DNA of 64,000 nucleotides from Siphonodentalium dalli. Taxonomy: Eukaryota; Mollusca; Scaphopoda; Gadilida; Siphonodentaliidae. Position 1 is the first letter of the stretch. Each line of letters starts with the position of its first letter. The translations under genes were made by a program, and so were the position numbers. The stretch is from NCBI GenBank assembly GCA_032622095.1, contig CP136061.1, positions 217,960,373 to 218,024,372 of the forward strand, read 5' to 3'. Below the pieces are notes generated by a model. It saw only the letters and a program-made list of their open reading frames with translations, made no database searches and was not told the origin of the DNA. This document shows positions 23,557-35,251 of this stretch, piece by piece.

Positions 23557-23955
23557 CATATGAGGGAAGCAATTTTAATCCCCAGTAACACCAAGATACC
23601 TTTAATGACCATGGAAATAGTATAGATATCTGCAGGATATGTCTCTTTTATAAAATATACTAGATCTCTGGGATGGAGACACAAAATTCTTGGGGACAGG
23701 GATGCTGATCATATGAAAATAGGGGTCCCCCCTCATTTCAAGTCAATAAGAACACCATATGAGGGAAGCATGCCCCCGGTAACCCATAATTCACTATTTA
23801 TGGCCATGGGAATGGTATATATCTGTGCAGGATCTGTGCAGGAGATGTCCCTTTACTAAAATGTACTAGAGCTCTGGGAGTGAGCCTCAGTGAGGCACCC
23901 ATTATTGGGACACCAGGGACAGAGATGCTGATATGCATATGGAAATATGTTTTTT
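23557..23955 (+). repeat. Two-unit direct repeat of about 199 bp
   Basis: CCATATGAGGGAAGCA starts units at 23557 and 23756. Both continue with CCxxGTAAC, ATGGxCATGG.AAT.GTATA, TCTGTGCAGGAT, ACTAGA.CTCTGGGA and GGGACA.GGATGCTGAT. Divergence is moderate, so the duplication is not recent. Confidence 0.8.
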
Positions 23956-24997
23956 TCTTCAACTTTCGAGTCTGTATGGGGCTACTACTATGGGCCCATG
24001 ATAATATAATATGAGATGGACTCAATCATTCACAATCACACTGGGGTTAAGCTGCTCCGTGGGAAGCGGTTCGCTTGTGATAAAAGCTCCAGTGCGCAGT
24101 TTACAATGCGACGGTGCGTCTGTGATTATTTTGTGAAAAAGGAAACTGAAGTATTCAAAATGGTACGTATTATCTCTATAAACAGCATTATTCTATGGAA
24201 CGTCGGTCACAAATGACCAACATGCTTCAACTGTGATTTATATATCGCATTTATTCGAACACATTTCCATACCATGCAGAAGCAGCTGATATATCACTTC
24301 AAAACCCGATTGTGTAACGAGAAAATTCTTAATAACATGATATTTTGTGTATGAAAACGAAATAATCTGAATAATGTCCCGTATCAATTGCTATAACAAA
24401 CACCTCCGCCGTGCGATTGTTGTTGGCGTTGGTGTCTCAAACAACTAAATACTGAGAAAAATGCATTTTAACACCACCACGTGGACGCTCCAGTTCGTAT
24501 TTCGATAAGCGCCAGCGCGTAGACCGCCGGGACTGGAGGGCTCCAGTGCGCATTTAAAAAGAGATTTAGGGAATTGCAGAGGTGAAAACGATCGAAACAA
24601 GTTCGTATTTATTATTTCAATCACATTGGCATTATTGGAGCCTAAAACATGACAATTATCGTGTGGTGTTTCCGGAATTATCAGTTATATACCAATAGTA
24701 TATCCTATTATATACTCCAATCGATATGTATTTGAATGTACATGCAGTCCTGTGTGATTCACATGTTATTGTACGGATATAATTAAAACTATTCGTTTGT
24801 TGTCAGCCTAATTGATTTCGAATAGTGGGTTGATCATGTATGCATATTACGATGTGGGAGATTGACCATGGCATGCATGTATTCGCATAATTAATCTTGC
24901 AAAATAATTGTTGATATGCGGCTTGTGTAAGTCATAACACAATATGGATGTGCCATTATATATAAATGGCACGAAAACGGCATGCATGACCTATTAA

Positions 24998-25070
24998 AGG
25001 CAGACAATCCGATCAGGTGGTCCCCGTATAATCAGATTCCAACAACAATAACAACAACAACATTTTTCAA
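24998..25070 (+). mobile_element. Solo end of TTAA MITE family
   Basis: TTAAAGG..GACAATCCGATCAG, GTGGTCCCC and CAGATTCCAACAACAA match the complement of the right end of the 13535-14014 MITE. No partner end was found within 1 kb, so this is a truncated copy. Confidence 0.5.
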
Positions 25071-25689
25071 AAGACGCTTTAGTTATTAAAATCAACTAAT
25101 TGCAAAAAATAATGCCAAATACATGCAATTATGGATGCATTTTAATATCTTTTCAGAAAGGTCCATTAAGATCATTGAATCCTCCATTGACCATTCCATA
25201 CCCGCATACATCTGAAATGACAATAATGAAATAATAAGCGCAAGATAATCAGGTATAATTGTGGGTAGAGTGTCTTCATTGCGGGTGGGCAATATTGGGC
25301 AAATCAATTTGCAATACAGGGGTCCAGGAATTTTTTGTTTTAATTTATCATATTATTTTCTCAAAATACTATAATAAATTAAAAACATATATATTCCCTG
25401 ACCCCTGTGATTTGCACTCCACCCGGAGTTGAAAGACATTTATATTTACAACATATATTTCAGATACTTTCAAATATATGGGGGTATATCGTTGGAGTTC
25501 CAACCAGTTGCAAACCTGTTTCAGGTAACAGTCAGAATATTCAACCTCAAGAGTGTGCAAAACAAAGACAGTCAATGACTGTGGGGTCGCTCACCAGACT
25601 GCAAAGACTGATAAGACTGGGACTCTGGAGACCACAACAGTCAGAACTTTTCATAATCACTTTAAAAGAAGTAGATATCTAAAGAGTTA

Positions 25690-26235
25690 AATCTAAAACA
25701 ACAAATTTGGAGTTATGTCCCTGGCCCCGCCCACATTTGACCCAGTGACCTGATTTGAACAAATCTGAACCCCAGTCACCCAAGGATCCTTCATACCAAA
25801 TATGAACCCATATAGCCTGATGGTATTTGAGAAGAAGTCACTTTAAGAATACTATGGAGGGAAAGAGTTATGGCCCTGGCTTCGCAACTATTTCAAGTAA
25901 ACTCATTTGAACAAATCTGAATGTGAGTCACCTAGGGAACATTCACACCAAATATGAAACCATTCGGTCTTATTGTTCTGAAGATGTTTAAAAGAATTAC
26001 TATGGTGGGAAAGAGTTATGGCCCTGGTTTCGCAACTATTTGACCCAGTGACCGCATTTGAACAAATCTGAATGAGAATCACCTAGGGAACATCCACACC
26101 AAATATGAACCCATTTGGTATTATGGTTCCAGAGGAGAAGATGTTCAAATAATTGTTGTCGGACGGATGGACGGACAGACGATAGACGGACGAGGAGTGA
26201 TGACTATAGCTCCGCCGGAGCACAGGTAGGGTGGC
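25690..26235 (+). repeat. Satellite-like repeat of about 130 bp, array 1
   Basis: Units contain AGTTATGxCCCTGGC, TTGACCCAGTGACC.CATTTGAACA, AATCTGAA..CCAGTCACC.AGG, CACACCAAATATGAACCCAT and GGT..TATGGTTCTxGAGAAGA. The array ends with GGACGGATGGACGG and GACGAGGAGTGATGACTATAG. This looks like the internal repeat of a foldback/DNA element common in marine invertebrates, which is a recollection rather than a search result. Confidence 0.8.
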
Positions 26236-26254
26236 TGTTTGATAATTAAATCTC

Positions 26255-26640
26255 TTATCTCCGCCCCTATTTGAACAAACGTGAATCCCCATCTATGAGA
26301 TCCATTCATTTGGTAATTTCAGACATTAGATTTTAAGAGTTGAACTGAACTGATTTTCCTAAAATGACCCCAAATCTGAAAAAATCTAAACCCAGTCACC
26401 GAAGGACCATCCATACCAAACATAATCTAAATAGTCCAGATGGTTCTTGAGAAGAAATTGTTTTAAGAATTACTATGGAAGGAAAGAGTTATGGCCCTGA
26501 CTTCTCACATATTTGACCCGATGAACTCATTTGAACAAATCTGAATGTGAGTCACCTGGGGAACATCCACACCTAAATATATAAACCCATTTGGTCTTTA
26601 ATATGTATCTGGAGAAGAAAACAATTGATGGACGGATAGA
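26255..26640 (+). repeat. Satellite-like repeat, array 2
   Basis: Continues the same unit type as 25690-26235 (CTGAACCCAGTCACC, TATGGCCCTGACTTC, GAATGTGAGTCACCTGGGGAACATCC) and ends in GATGGACGGATAG. Confidence 0.75.
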
Positions 26641-26816
26641 GACATAATGACAGATGGATGGATGGGAGAACAGTCTGACATAGAGACTGACAAATTCAAT
26701 CCAATATACCCCCCAAGTTTTCTTTGCAAAATCAGGGTATAATGAGTTCAACTGGATACTGGTGGTTAAGAACATAATATTGTAACAGACAAGCGTGAAC
26801 ATAGTGTCTGACATTT

Positions 26817-28210
26817 GCAGAATGAGGTCCCCAAAGGGTGAATTTAATGACACAATCCTGCAATGCGGGGTAGCATCACAAAATTCACCCTCTGGGGACC
26901 TCATTCTGTGTATGCCTCAACTGCTATGGGAGACATAGCATTAGATTGAAGTTCTCCAGTTAAAGTTGGTGACGTGCACCCATTGGGCACCTCAATTATG
27001 CATTTTATATTCACAAATTAGGGGATATAGAAACTAAACAGAAGGGCTAAAGTAAGTAAAAATGTCAATTTAAGTGCCTATATACTTCCCAGAAGATGAG
27101 GCCTAAGCAGAATGAGGACCCTGGCTGGTGTATTTGGTGATGCTAGACTGCTGTGCAGGGTAGCATAACTAAATTCACCCTCTGGGGACCTCATTCTGCA
27201 AATGCCAGATAGAAGACAAATTTAATCCAATATATACCCCCCCCCCCATTTTTCTTTGAATATTAGTCGTATGATTTCATCTGGATAAGTGGTGATTAAA
27301 ACAATAATATGAAATGGCCAAACCTGAATTTAGTATGTCTGACATTTGCAGAATTAGGTCCCCAAAAATGTGGATTTAATGACAATATTCTGTAAGGCAG
27401 GCTAGCATCACCAAATTCATCCTCAATCTGATTAGGCCTCAATGGCCAATAAAACCAAGGAACAGATTGAAGTCCTACAGTTGAAGTTGGTGATACACAC
27501 CCATTGAGCACCTCAATTATGCATTTTATCTTCTGCAAATTAGGGGGACATTGAAACTGAACAGGTGGAAAAAGTGACTAAATCAAACTGTCAATTTGAT
27601 ACTTAGGATACTTCCAAGAAGATGAGGACTAAGCAGAATTAGGTCCCTGGCAGGTGTATTTGGTGATGCTAGCATGCTGTATGGAATAGCAACACTAAAT
27701 TCACCATCTGGGGACCTCACTATGTAAATGTCAGACACACTATTTCCAGACTTGAAGAAATCAAAGCCATTCACAGTATCATTGAATGTCAGTCATTAAA
27801 TTGCTACAGATATGTTTAGATTAGAATAATACATGTCATCTGGCCAGTTTATATAATTAACATATATGGCAAATTTTGTAGTAAATTGAGAGGTGATATG
27901 GCTTGGAAGGGATGTTGGTTGATGGCAGGGTTGGCCCTGGGCCATATGGGAGGGGGTGGGTGGGGGAGGGTGGAATGTTTCCATAATTTCATTAAAGAGT
28001 AAAGTTTCATAACTCTGCAGATGTTATATATAATGGTGTCACTTTTTTTCAAATTTTAAAAAAAGTTTTAAAACAAATTGTCCCAGAAGATGAGGCCTAA
28101 GCAGAATAAGGTAATTGAGGTGTATTTGGTGATGCTAGCCTGTTGTATGGGGTAGCAACACTAAATTCACCATCTGGGGACTTCATTCTGCAAATGTCAG
28201 ACACACTATG
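26817..28210. repeat. Five dispersed hairpin units (AGAATGAGGTCCCC)
   Basis: Units of about 90-100 bp lie at 26817-26908, 27112-27202, 27346-27425 (one arm), 27632-27722 and 28096-28190. The first is a clear hairpin, AGAATGAGGTCCCC...GGGGACCTCATTCT, with GTGAATTTA/AAATTCAC inside. Later ones replace the left arm with GGTGTATTTGGTGATGCTAG. Flanking CAAATGTCAGACACACTATG also repeats, so the larger repeating unit is several hundred bp. Confidence 0.75.
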
Positions 28211-28739
28211 TCCAGGCTTGGAGAAATGAACAATGGACTATTCCTTGTAGACTCTGGTAGTTGTTTAGCTAATGTCATGTCTTGTAATGACAGATGATAA
28301 ACTGGTCTGAAGCAAGCAGTATTCAGCAAGAGGATCGGGTGACCACACTATGATAAATTGGCTTTTTCAATAATACAGGCTAGAGTGTCCTCTTAAAAAT
28401 TAATAGTGCATAGCAAAGGGGTGTGAATTATAAAGGGCCATAACTCTGTTAAAATATATCGGATCAAACCCATATTTTAACTTGATCTGTATATAAGCGT
28501 CAAAAATTCATATACCAAATTTGGTGTTGATCAGATGAAAAATGTTTGAGTAATCCTGTCTTGGATGAATTCTATACCAAAACAAGAGTGGAAGGGGTTA
28601 AATAAACAATACCAAAATCCATACAGATGAAGAACATGCTAAGAAAAATCTAGGTAAGAAATATGAGGCTGTGATGTGTCCTAAACAAAAATTAAAGGTC
28701 AAAATGCAAAAATTAAATTTTTTGTTTTTAAAGTTATGT

Positions 28740-29290
28740 CCCTGGCTCTGCCCCTATTTGACCCAGTGACCCCATTTGAACAAATCTGAACCCCAGTCAC
28801 CCAAGGTATATCTGTACCAAATATAAGCTAAATCGGCCAAATATTTTTTTAGAAGAAGTCATTGTAAGAATCACTATGAGTTATGGCCCTGGTTTCTCAA
28901 CTAATTGACCGGGTGACCTCATTTGAACAAATCTGAACACCAGTCACCCAAGGACTCTCCATACCAAATATTAGCTAAATTGGCCCAATGGTTATGGACA
29001 AGAAGTTGTTGTAAGAATTACTATGGAGGAATAGAGTTATGGCCCTTGTTTCGTAACTATTTGACCCAGTGACCTCATTTGAACAAATCTGAATGTGATT
29101 CACCTAGGGAACATCCACACCAAATATGAACACGTTAAGTCTTACGGTTCGGGACGAGAAGATGATTGTTGACGGACGGACGGACGGACGGACGGACGGA
29201 CGGACGGACGGTCAGACGGACGGACGGACGGACGACGGACGAGGAGTGATGACTATAGCTCCACCGGAGACTTCGTCTCAGGTGAGCTAA
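28740..29290 (+). repeat. Satellite-like repeat, array 3, with (GGAC)n
   Basis: Same unit as arrays 1 and 2, running from 28740. It ends in a GGAC tetranucleotide microsatellite (29173-29236), then GACGAGGAGTGATGACTATAG and CTCCACCGGAGACTTCGTCTC, a short hairpin, then AGGTGAGCTAA. Confidence 0.85.
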
Positions 29291-30296
29291 TAAAAGGAAA
29301 GTCTTAAGTTGAGATAAAAATGTGCTCCAAAGTGGGGGATACAGTTGGAAATTCGACACCCACCCAAACCAAGACCCTCTAGTCACGTCCCTGACACTCC
29401 CAATCGTGCATCAAGGTGTGAGCTTTCACTGAAGCAACATAGCGATACCAGTTCAACGTATTCCCAACTAAAATAAATGTCTAATAATCATAATTACGAA
29501 TCCATATCACCATTATACATATGGTGTTATGGTTCTGCGAAGAATGCACTGCAAATGATATGAATATAATTATTATATTATAGTAATTATATATACTAAT
29601 GTCTAATTATCGTAATTACATTCGTATCATTTGTATTACATTCTTAATTGTCTTAATTACATTCGTATTCGGATATTTATGCTATAAATGATATATAATA
29701 TATTAAATTACAACATAAAACACAAGCTAATTGAAGAAAATGACACTGAGGAAAGCACACACCACCTTCTGTAGTTTTCGGTTGTCAGAATGTTGATTAT
29801 CCTGCCAAAATAAGTCAATTACGATTCCATGACACCTACGCACTGGCGCTTTATTTCATCACAAGCGCACACGATGTGTAACCTGTTATCGCAATGGCAC
29901 TGGGGCTTTTTGTCATGATTTGAAAGCTTTCTGGCATTGATTTAAATGAGCAGAATACATCGACACTGATTGGGGATTACTAGATGACGTATTAGCTTTA
30001 TTGTTCAATATTGTTCCCGCTCAAATAAGCTTTTAAATACGGTCTATTCACCCGGTTACTTTCGGTAGTTTCCCATAGTAAATGCATAGGGAATACTTTT
30101 CAGCAATGCTAAACAGGGAAAAGGAGGGTATTGTGAGCAAAGATGTGACAAAACGTCCCTGATTTTGTTATAAATGTTATCGTAGAAGGGAGCAGCAGTG
30201 GAAATTCTTTTCTATTCCTTACCTTCAATCTGTGTTCTTTGAATGTTGTAAATAAAATAACTTCTTCTGACCGGATGCGCATTGGAGCTTCGCTCA
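29291..30296. other. No gene recognised
   Basis: AT-rich sequence with TCTAATTATCGTAATTACATTCGTAT-like direct repeats at 29478-29680. No ORF or RNA gene. Confidence 0.5.
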
Positions 30297-30431
30297 TGCG
30301 CACTGGAGCTTTTATCACAAGCGAACCGCTTCCCATGGAGCAGCTTACCCCCAGTGAATCAGAGGTAAGTAAGCGAGTGTTAGGTATTTGCGCTTATTAT
30401 CGAAAAACGAAAAAGCATGTGTTATGTTCAC

Positions 30432-30561
30432 AGTTGTTGGAATATTTCATCAAAATACGCTGATAAGTACACATACCATTACTTTAATAATAATATATAT
30501 TATTATTGAAGTAATGGTGTGTGTATTTATCATTGGATTTTGATAATAATTTCCAACAACT
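30432..30561. repeat. 130 bp near-perfect palindrome
   Basis: GTTGTTGGAAATATT-type left arm (30432-30496) pairs with the right arm (30500-30561) through AATCAAAATAC/GTATTT, GTACACATACCATTACTT/AAGTAATGGTGTGTG and TAATAATATA/TATATTATTA around an AT centre at about 30498. The transcript would form a long hairpin. It is probably a palindromic MITE. Confidence 0.8.
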
Positions 30562-33280
30562 GCAGCTGTCAACTAGTAGTTCCAGGGAAACTCTAAAGAT
30601 TTACACTCTTTAGGGTTTCAGATCTCTTCAGTAGTGACCATGCAGATCTGGTACTCATACCTTTTCTAATTACAGTAGCAATAGGCAACGATTTTTTTCA
30701 AAACCCTTTTCCAGATATTCAGATGCAGTTATAGCAGCTTTGGGGTGTTAGGAATATGAAATAAAGTCAGTAGTAATGGCAGTGTTTGAAAAAAATGACG
30801 TTTTTTTTCAAATAATTGGACTGGGGTCAGGGGGTCGACAATTCGCAGTTTTTGAGGAATGGCAAAATTCTGACAACACAGCATAACGGCAAAGTTTTCG
30901 AATTCTTATGGGAAACCTATATGTTGTTCTCATCGGGAACGATCAATCTACATAATCAATGCAGAAATAGGAACTTTTCCTTCATAAAAATAGAAATTTT
31001 TGATTAAAATCCAAGTATACCCCCATCAAAAAGATGAATTTTTTTTTTCTTTTTCTCAAGTATGTTGACAATATACTATAAAAACTTTTGTTATTTCTAT
31101 TATCAGACACTATTGAATACATTTTGATAAAAAAAATTGAGAATTTTGTGTCGAATACGTGGAAATATTTCTTGATAACCAAACTATTCCCCCTACCAAA
31201 ATTTTTAAAAAGCTATTTTTTTCAACATTATGGAGCTATTCACGCAAAATACTACCTAACCTGCAGCAAAACTGTATATAGGTTTCATTGTCAGCCATTG
31301 GTGTATCGATATGAGAGCTGATATATTTTTTTTTTTTCAATTAGTTCTTAGAAAATGGACAAAATATGAGTGTCAACCTTCACAAAGTTCATGAGCCAAA
31401 CTATTTTCAAGCGTATGACATAACTATATCTCAATTAATGTTGGAGGCATTGTTTTATGTGAACATTGCAACATGATAAAGTATGGTTTGAAATAACTGG
31501 TTAAGTAGATAAACAAACCAGTAGCCACCTGTTCGCAACAAAATATCATGTTATGGGCATTATGAGGCCATTATGATACGATTAATGATACTTTATGATG
31601 GAATGGTGGTAAAATATGCCCAAGAAGCTATTCTAATCACTCATTCGTACAGATCGACTAGTATCAGCACAAAATATTATTTTGCGCCATCATTCAAACG
31701 GGAGCGGGACTACATGCCCCGAGACAACACGCCCCTCTGCTATTTTCAGGGCGGGTTGTCCCGATAAATAAGGGTGGGTTGTCCGGAAATTGTTAATAGT
31801 GATTATGTTCTTTGATGATATATTATTAAAGGTTTTGACCAACAAAACATGTGTTTATTCATTAATTATGTCAAAGCATTTTGCTTGTTGTCCAATTAAT
31901 CCTCTTCACAAATCTCCATATTTCTACATGTATATTGTGTCTATGTTATATGTTTGATTGGAGGTGAGTATACAAACAGCCTTCGAATGATGCTGACGGA
32001 ACTGGGTATATTATCTCTTGAGTGTGGGTTATCTTCATTCTGCAAGCATGTTTCCTTGCATTCACTGCGATTTGGAGGTGCGAGACGAAAGAAGAGACCA
32101 GCACAATGCACTGGCAGACATCCAGCAGCAGCCTCAAATTAATCATTGTTCGTTTGTTAAACTTATTAAATTTTGTTTTTAATCTTCGTTCACGTTCATA
32201 TTCATATTAGCCTATATACCGTTTTTTGTTGTCCATGTTGTTACATCAAATAAAAACCTATAAAGAACAACCTGGCAAGTTTCTTTAAACAAACATCTCA
32301 TAATCCCGTCACACGTCCTAATTAGCCACTAATTACCGCTAAGTGATTTTAGGGGGCGGGTTGTCAGGGGGGCGGGTTGTCTTGAGTGAAAGGGGGCGGG
32401 TTGTCTCAGGGGCGGGTAGTCACGGCCCCATTCAAACATGTGTCCAAGATGTTTTGCTTCAACCCGAATACCAATCAACTTGGGGGTATGAATCCTGCGT
32501 ACGGCTTCAAAACACCCTGAATCCCGCATACCGAAGGGGGCGGGGGGGGGGGGATGATACCTTCATGTATTACACCACATGTATCGTATGTCATACATGT
32601 AGGCCTAATTCAATTGTTGACTGAATTTTTTATTTTTAAACAAGTTAAATTTCAAGTTAAAATATCATTAATTATGGCATAATACACAATAAAGTGGCTA
32701 AGATAAATCAGATCTTCACAATCAACCAATTTCATTCAAATAAACTTAATAAAGGCAAAATGGTCAGCAGAATACATTACTATTCACTTCAAATACATTT
32801 GTTTACGTACGATCATTAATATGTTCATGGGGCCGCCATGTTTTAATCATGTGACTACATTAGCTGGTAATACTACAAATAGAGTGATCTCCCCATGGCA
32901 TTTAAAAACATATTTTTTCCTTTGAACCCAGGACCAGCGCGACGATCGAAATACGGCTTTTTATTGCTAACTTTTTACTTTTTAACTTACCAGTGATCAA
33001 TGAAGCGTAATCGATAGCAATCGAGGTGGTCAAAAAGTTTCAAATTCGGAGTATTTTCACGATTTCAACAAAAATCTTTTCACAAATATTTTCGCGGCTT
33101 TTTAGTTTGGTAAACGAAGGATATTCTATCCGCTGCCGAATTGTGCTATTTTTATTGGAAAAGGACACGTAATTGCTTAAAATAGCGGTGTTTACAATTA
33201 CCGTCAGTCACGAGACTCTGGAGATTTCCTGTGATGTCATCATTTACCGACTTCCGGAAATACGCGAGTTATCGTTCTTG
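30562..33280. other. Gene-poor stretch; GGGCGGGTTGTC motifs
   Basis: AT-rich, no gene. GGGCGGGTTGTC or GGGTGGGTTGTC recurs at 31750, 31775, 32353, 32368, 32394 and 32410 (two clusters 600 bp apart). GAGACAACACGCCCC just before the first cluster is a partial complement. ORFs here lack motifs. Confidence 0.5.
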
Positions 33281-33293
33281 TTCGGGGTTGCAT

Positions 33294-33410
33294 ATTGCTA
33301 ATTACAGGCGACAAAGGACTCCTGGTCGCAGATTCTGCTTGGTTCTCTTCTTATGGTGGCTCCAAAGACAAGATTCGACCAAAAGTTCCGAAATCGGCAC
33401 CTTCATGAGC
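33294..33410 (-). repeat. Mosaic repeat fragment (inverted copy)
   Basis: The complement of 33294-33410 matches 37815-37940 and 1796-1890 (GGAACTTTTGGTCGAATCTTG, CACCATAAGAAGAGAACCAA, CTCCTGGTCGC). It abuts the left end of the 1.8 kb inverted-repeat element. The sequence on that element's other side (35213-35250) continues into the same family. Confidence 0.8.
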
Positions 33411-35211
33411 TAAAATAAAGACATTTGTCATTTGTGCAAAAAAAATTGTTGTCTGTTTCATTAAAATCATTTCCTGTTTACAAATAAGCACATGTCTGTC
33501 ATGCGCAGTGGCATGGTTTCATAATGGTTAATAAAACGTGTACTACGCCCCCGACATCGACTCGGGGGGGATGTATAGACGGAAGATATATGAAAAAAAT
33601 TAATTCTTTTGCTAAATTATATGCTACTTTGACAATTTATTACATATGTAATAAAAATATTACGGAAAAAATTACTAACATACTTTTTAATAGCATTTTT
33701 GCTTCGAAAATACACTATTTAGCCGGAATGAGAAAAAGTGTAGCTGAGTTACTTTATTATCCAATTCTACTAAATGTTGTATAATACTTTTAACAAGTTG
33801 TAGAAATATATTGGTGATATGAAGTAATTGTTTTATTCAGAGAAGCATAATCAGTTCTCACATTTGTCGTGGTGTCAAAAAATATCATCTATAGGCCTAC
33901 TCCGGCCCGACTCGGGAAATTGTGTAGCCTACTCGGAAGATATATGATACAATTGCATCACTATTCGTATATACTTTATTATTTAAATAAACTATAAGTC
34001 AACAAAGTCATAGTTATAACAATGTTAACTTCATTTAAACAATACAAATTATTCTCCTATTATAATAAATTGTAGCCTACGTACATCCAATAAAACGGAC
34101 GACCAGAGGATGGTGCTTGCAGCTGTTAGTGCAGGGGAAAAACCAGGACAACGCAAAATATAACAAAACGGCTTCCACGAAGTCTGCTGGTCCCAAGCCC
34201 AGATAAAGGACGAGGATAGTTAAAATGAACACTGAATAGACACCGAATGAAAAACCCCGACGTTGGCTGCATGCTGCGTCGGAGCAGGAGTACCGTACAC
34301 TTTTTAATGTTAGTCACAGTAGTGAAACAAACGATCTTTATTTATACCATATATATCATGCATGAATAGACTAACACGGAATGCTCTTTTCCAAAGCAAA
34401 TTTTTTTAGGTGTGAAATGTTCTCACATTACCGAAACAAACGCTAATTATACTAACCTATTTAGTGATACTTTAATGATAATATGGCCGTATTAATGTTG
34501 ATAAATAGGCCTAATTAACATGCAAGTTTGAGAATTTTTTACCATACAGTTGACAGTGGTTACCATTATTCTGTTGCAGTAAATCGATTCTGATAACTAA
34601 CGCTTATTTTGAAGAAATGTTGTCGTTGTTGTTGTTGTTGTATATACACAATACGAAAGCAAACCTTATGCGCGTTAGAATGCAAACACTGCTCGCGCAG
34701 AGCTATCAACGCGCGCCGGTGTGATTATGACATTTTTTGACACCACGACAAATGTGAGAAGTCATTAAGCTTCTGAATAAAACAATTACTTCATATCACC
34801 AATATATTTCTACAACTTGTTAAAAGTATTATACAACATTTAGTAGAATTGGATAATAAAGCAACTCAGCTATACACCTTTTCTCATTCCGGCTAAATAG
34901 TGTATTTTCGAAGCAAAAATGCTATTAAAAAGTATGTTAGTAATTTTTTCCGTAATATTTTTATTACATATGTAATAAATTGGCAAAGTAGCATATAATT
35001 TAGCAAAAGAATTTTTTTTCTTCATATATCTTCCGTCTATACACCCCCCCCCCCCCCCACGAGTCGTGTCGGGGTACACGTTTTATTAACCATTATGAAA
35101 CCATGCCACTGCGCATGACAGACATGTGCTTATTTGTAAACAGAAAATGATTTTAATGAAACAGACAACAATTTATTTTTGCACAAATGACAAATGTCTT
35201 TATTTTAGCCA
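33410..35211. mobile_element. 1.8 kb DNA element with 475 bp inverted repeats
   Basis: Left arm 33410-33885 and right arm about 34735-35211 are near-identical inverted copies (ends GCTAAAATAAAGACATTTGTC and its complement, except for one substitution zone). The arms include CTGCGCATGACAGACATGTG and GAAGATATATGAA. The inner 850 bp holds no recognised protein. The element sits inside the mosaic repeat: its two flanks are adjacent in the uninterrupted copy at 37800-37830. The right arm carries a C-run where the left has GACTCGGGGGG. Confidence 0.85.
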
Positions 35212-35251
35212 GGGAATATATACAACGGGAAGGTTCACTTCCTATTGGCTC

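Larger units (their letters stand above)
24039..30356. mobile_element. Possible 6.3 kb DNA transposon, 60 bp TIRs
   Basis: 24039-24098 and 30297-30356 are inverted copies with only a few mismatches (CACTGGGG, GGGAAGCGGTTCGCTTGTGA, AAAGCTCCAGTGCGCA). AAAGCTCC-type motifs recur just inside both ends (24540; 29840-29900). No transposase ORF and no clear target duplication were seen. It may be one large non-autonomous element, or two solo copies of a smaller element that happen to be inverted. Confidence 0.4.

Noticed and set aside
29173-29236. (GGAC)n as telomeric or centromeric repeat
   Set aside because: It is a short tetranucleotide run ending a dispersed repeat family, with related non-expanded ends at 26160 and 15590.
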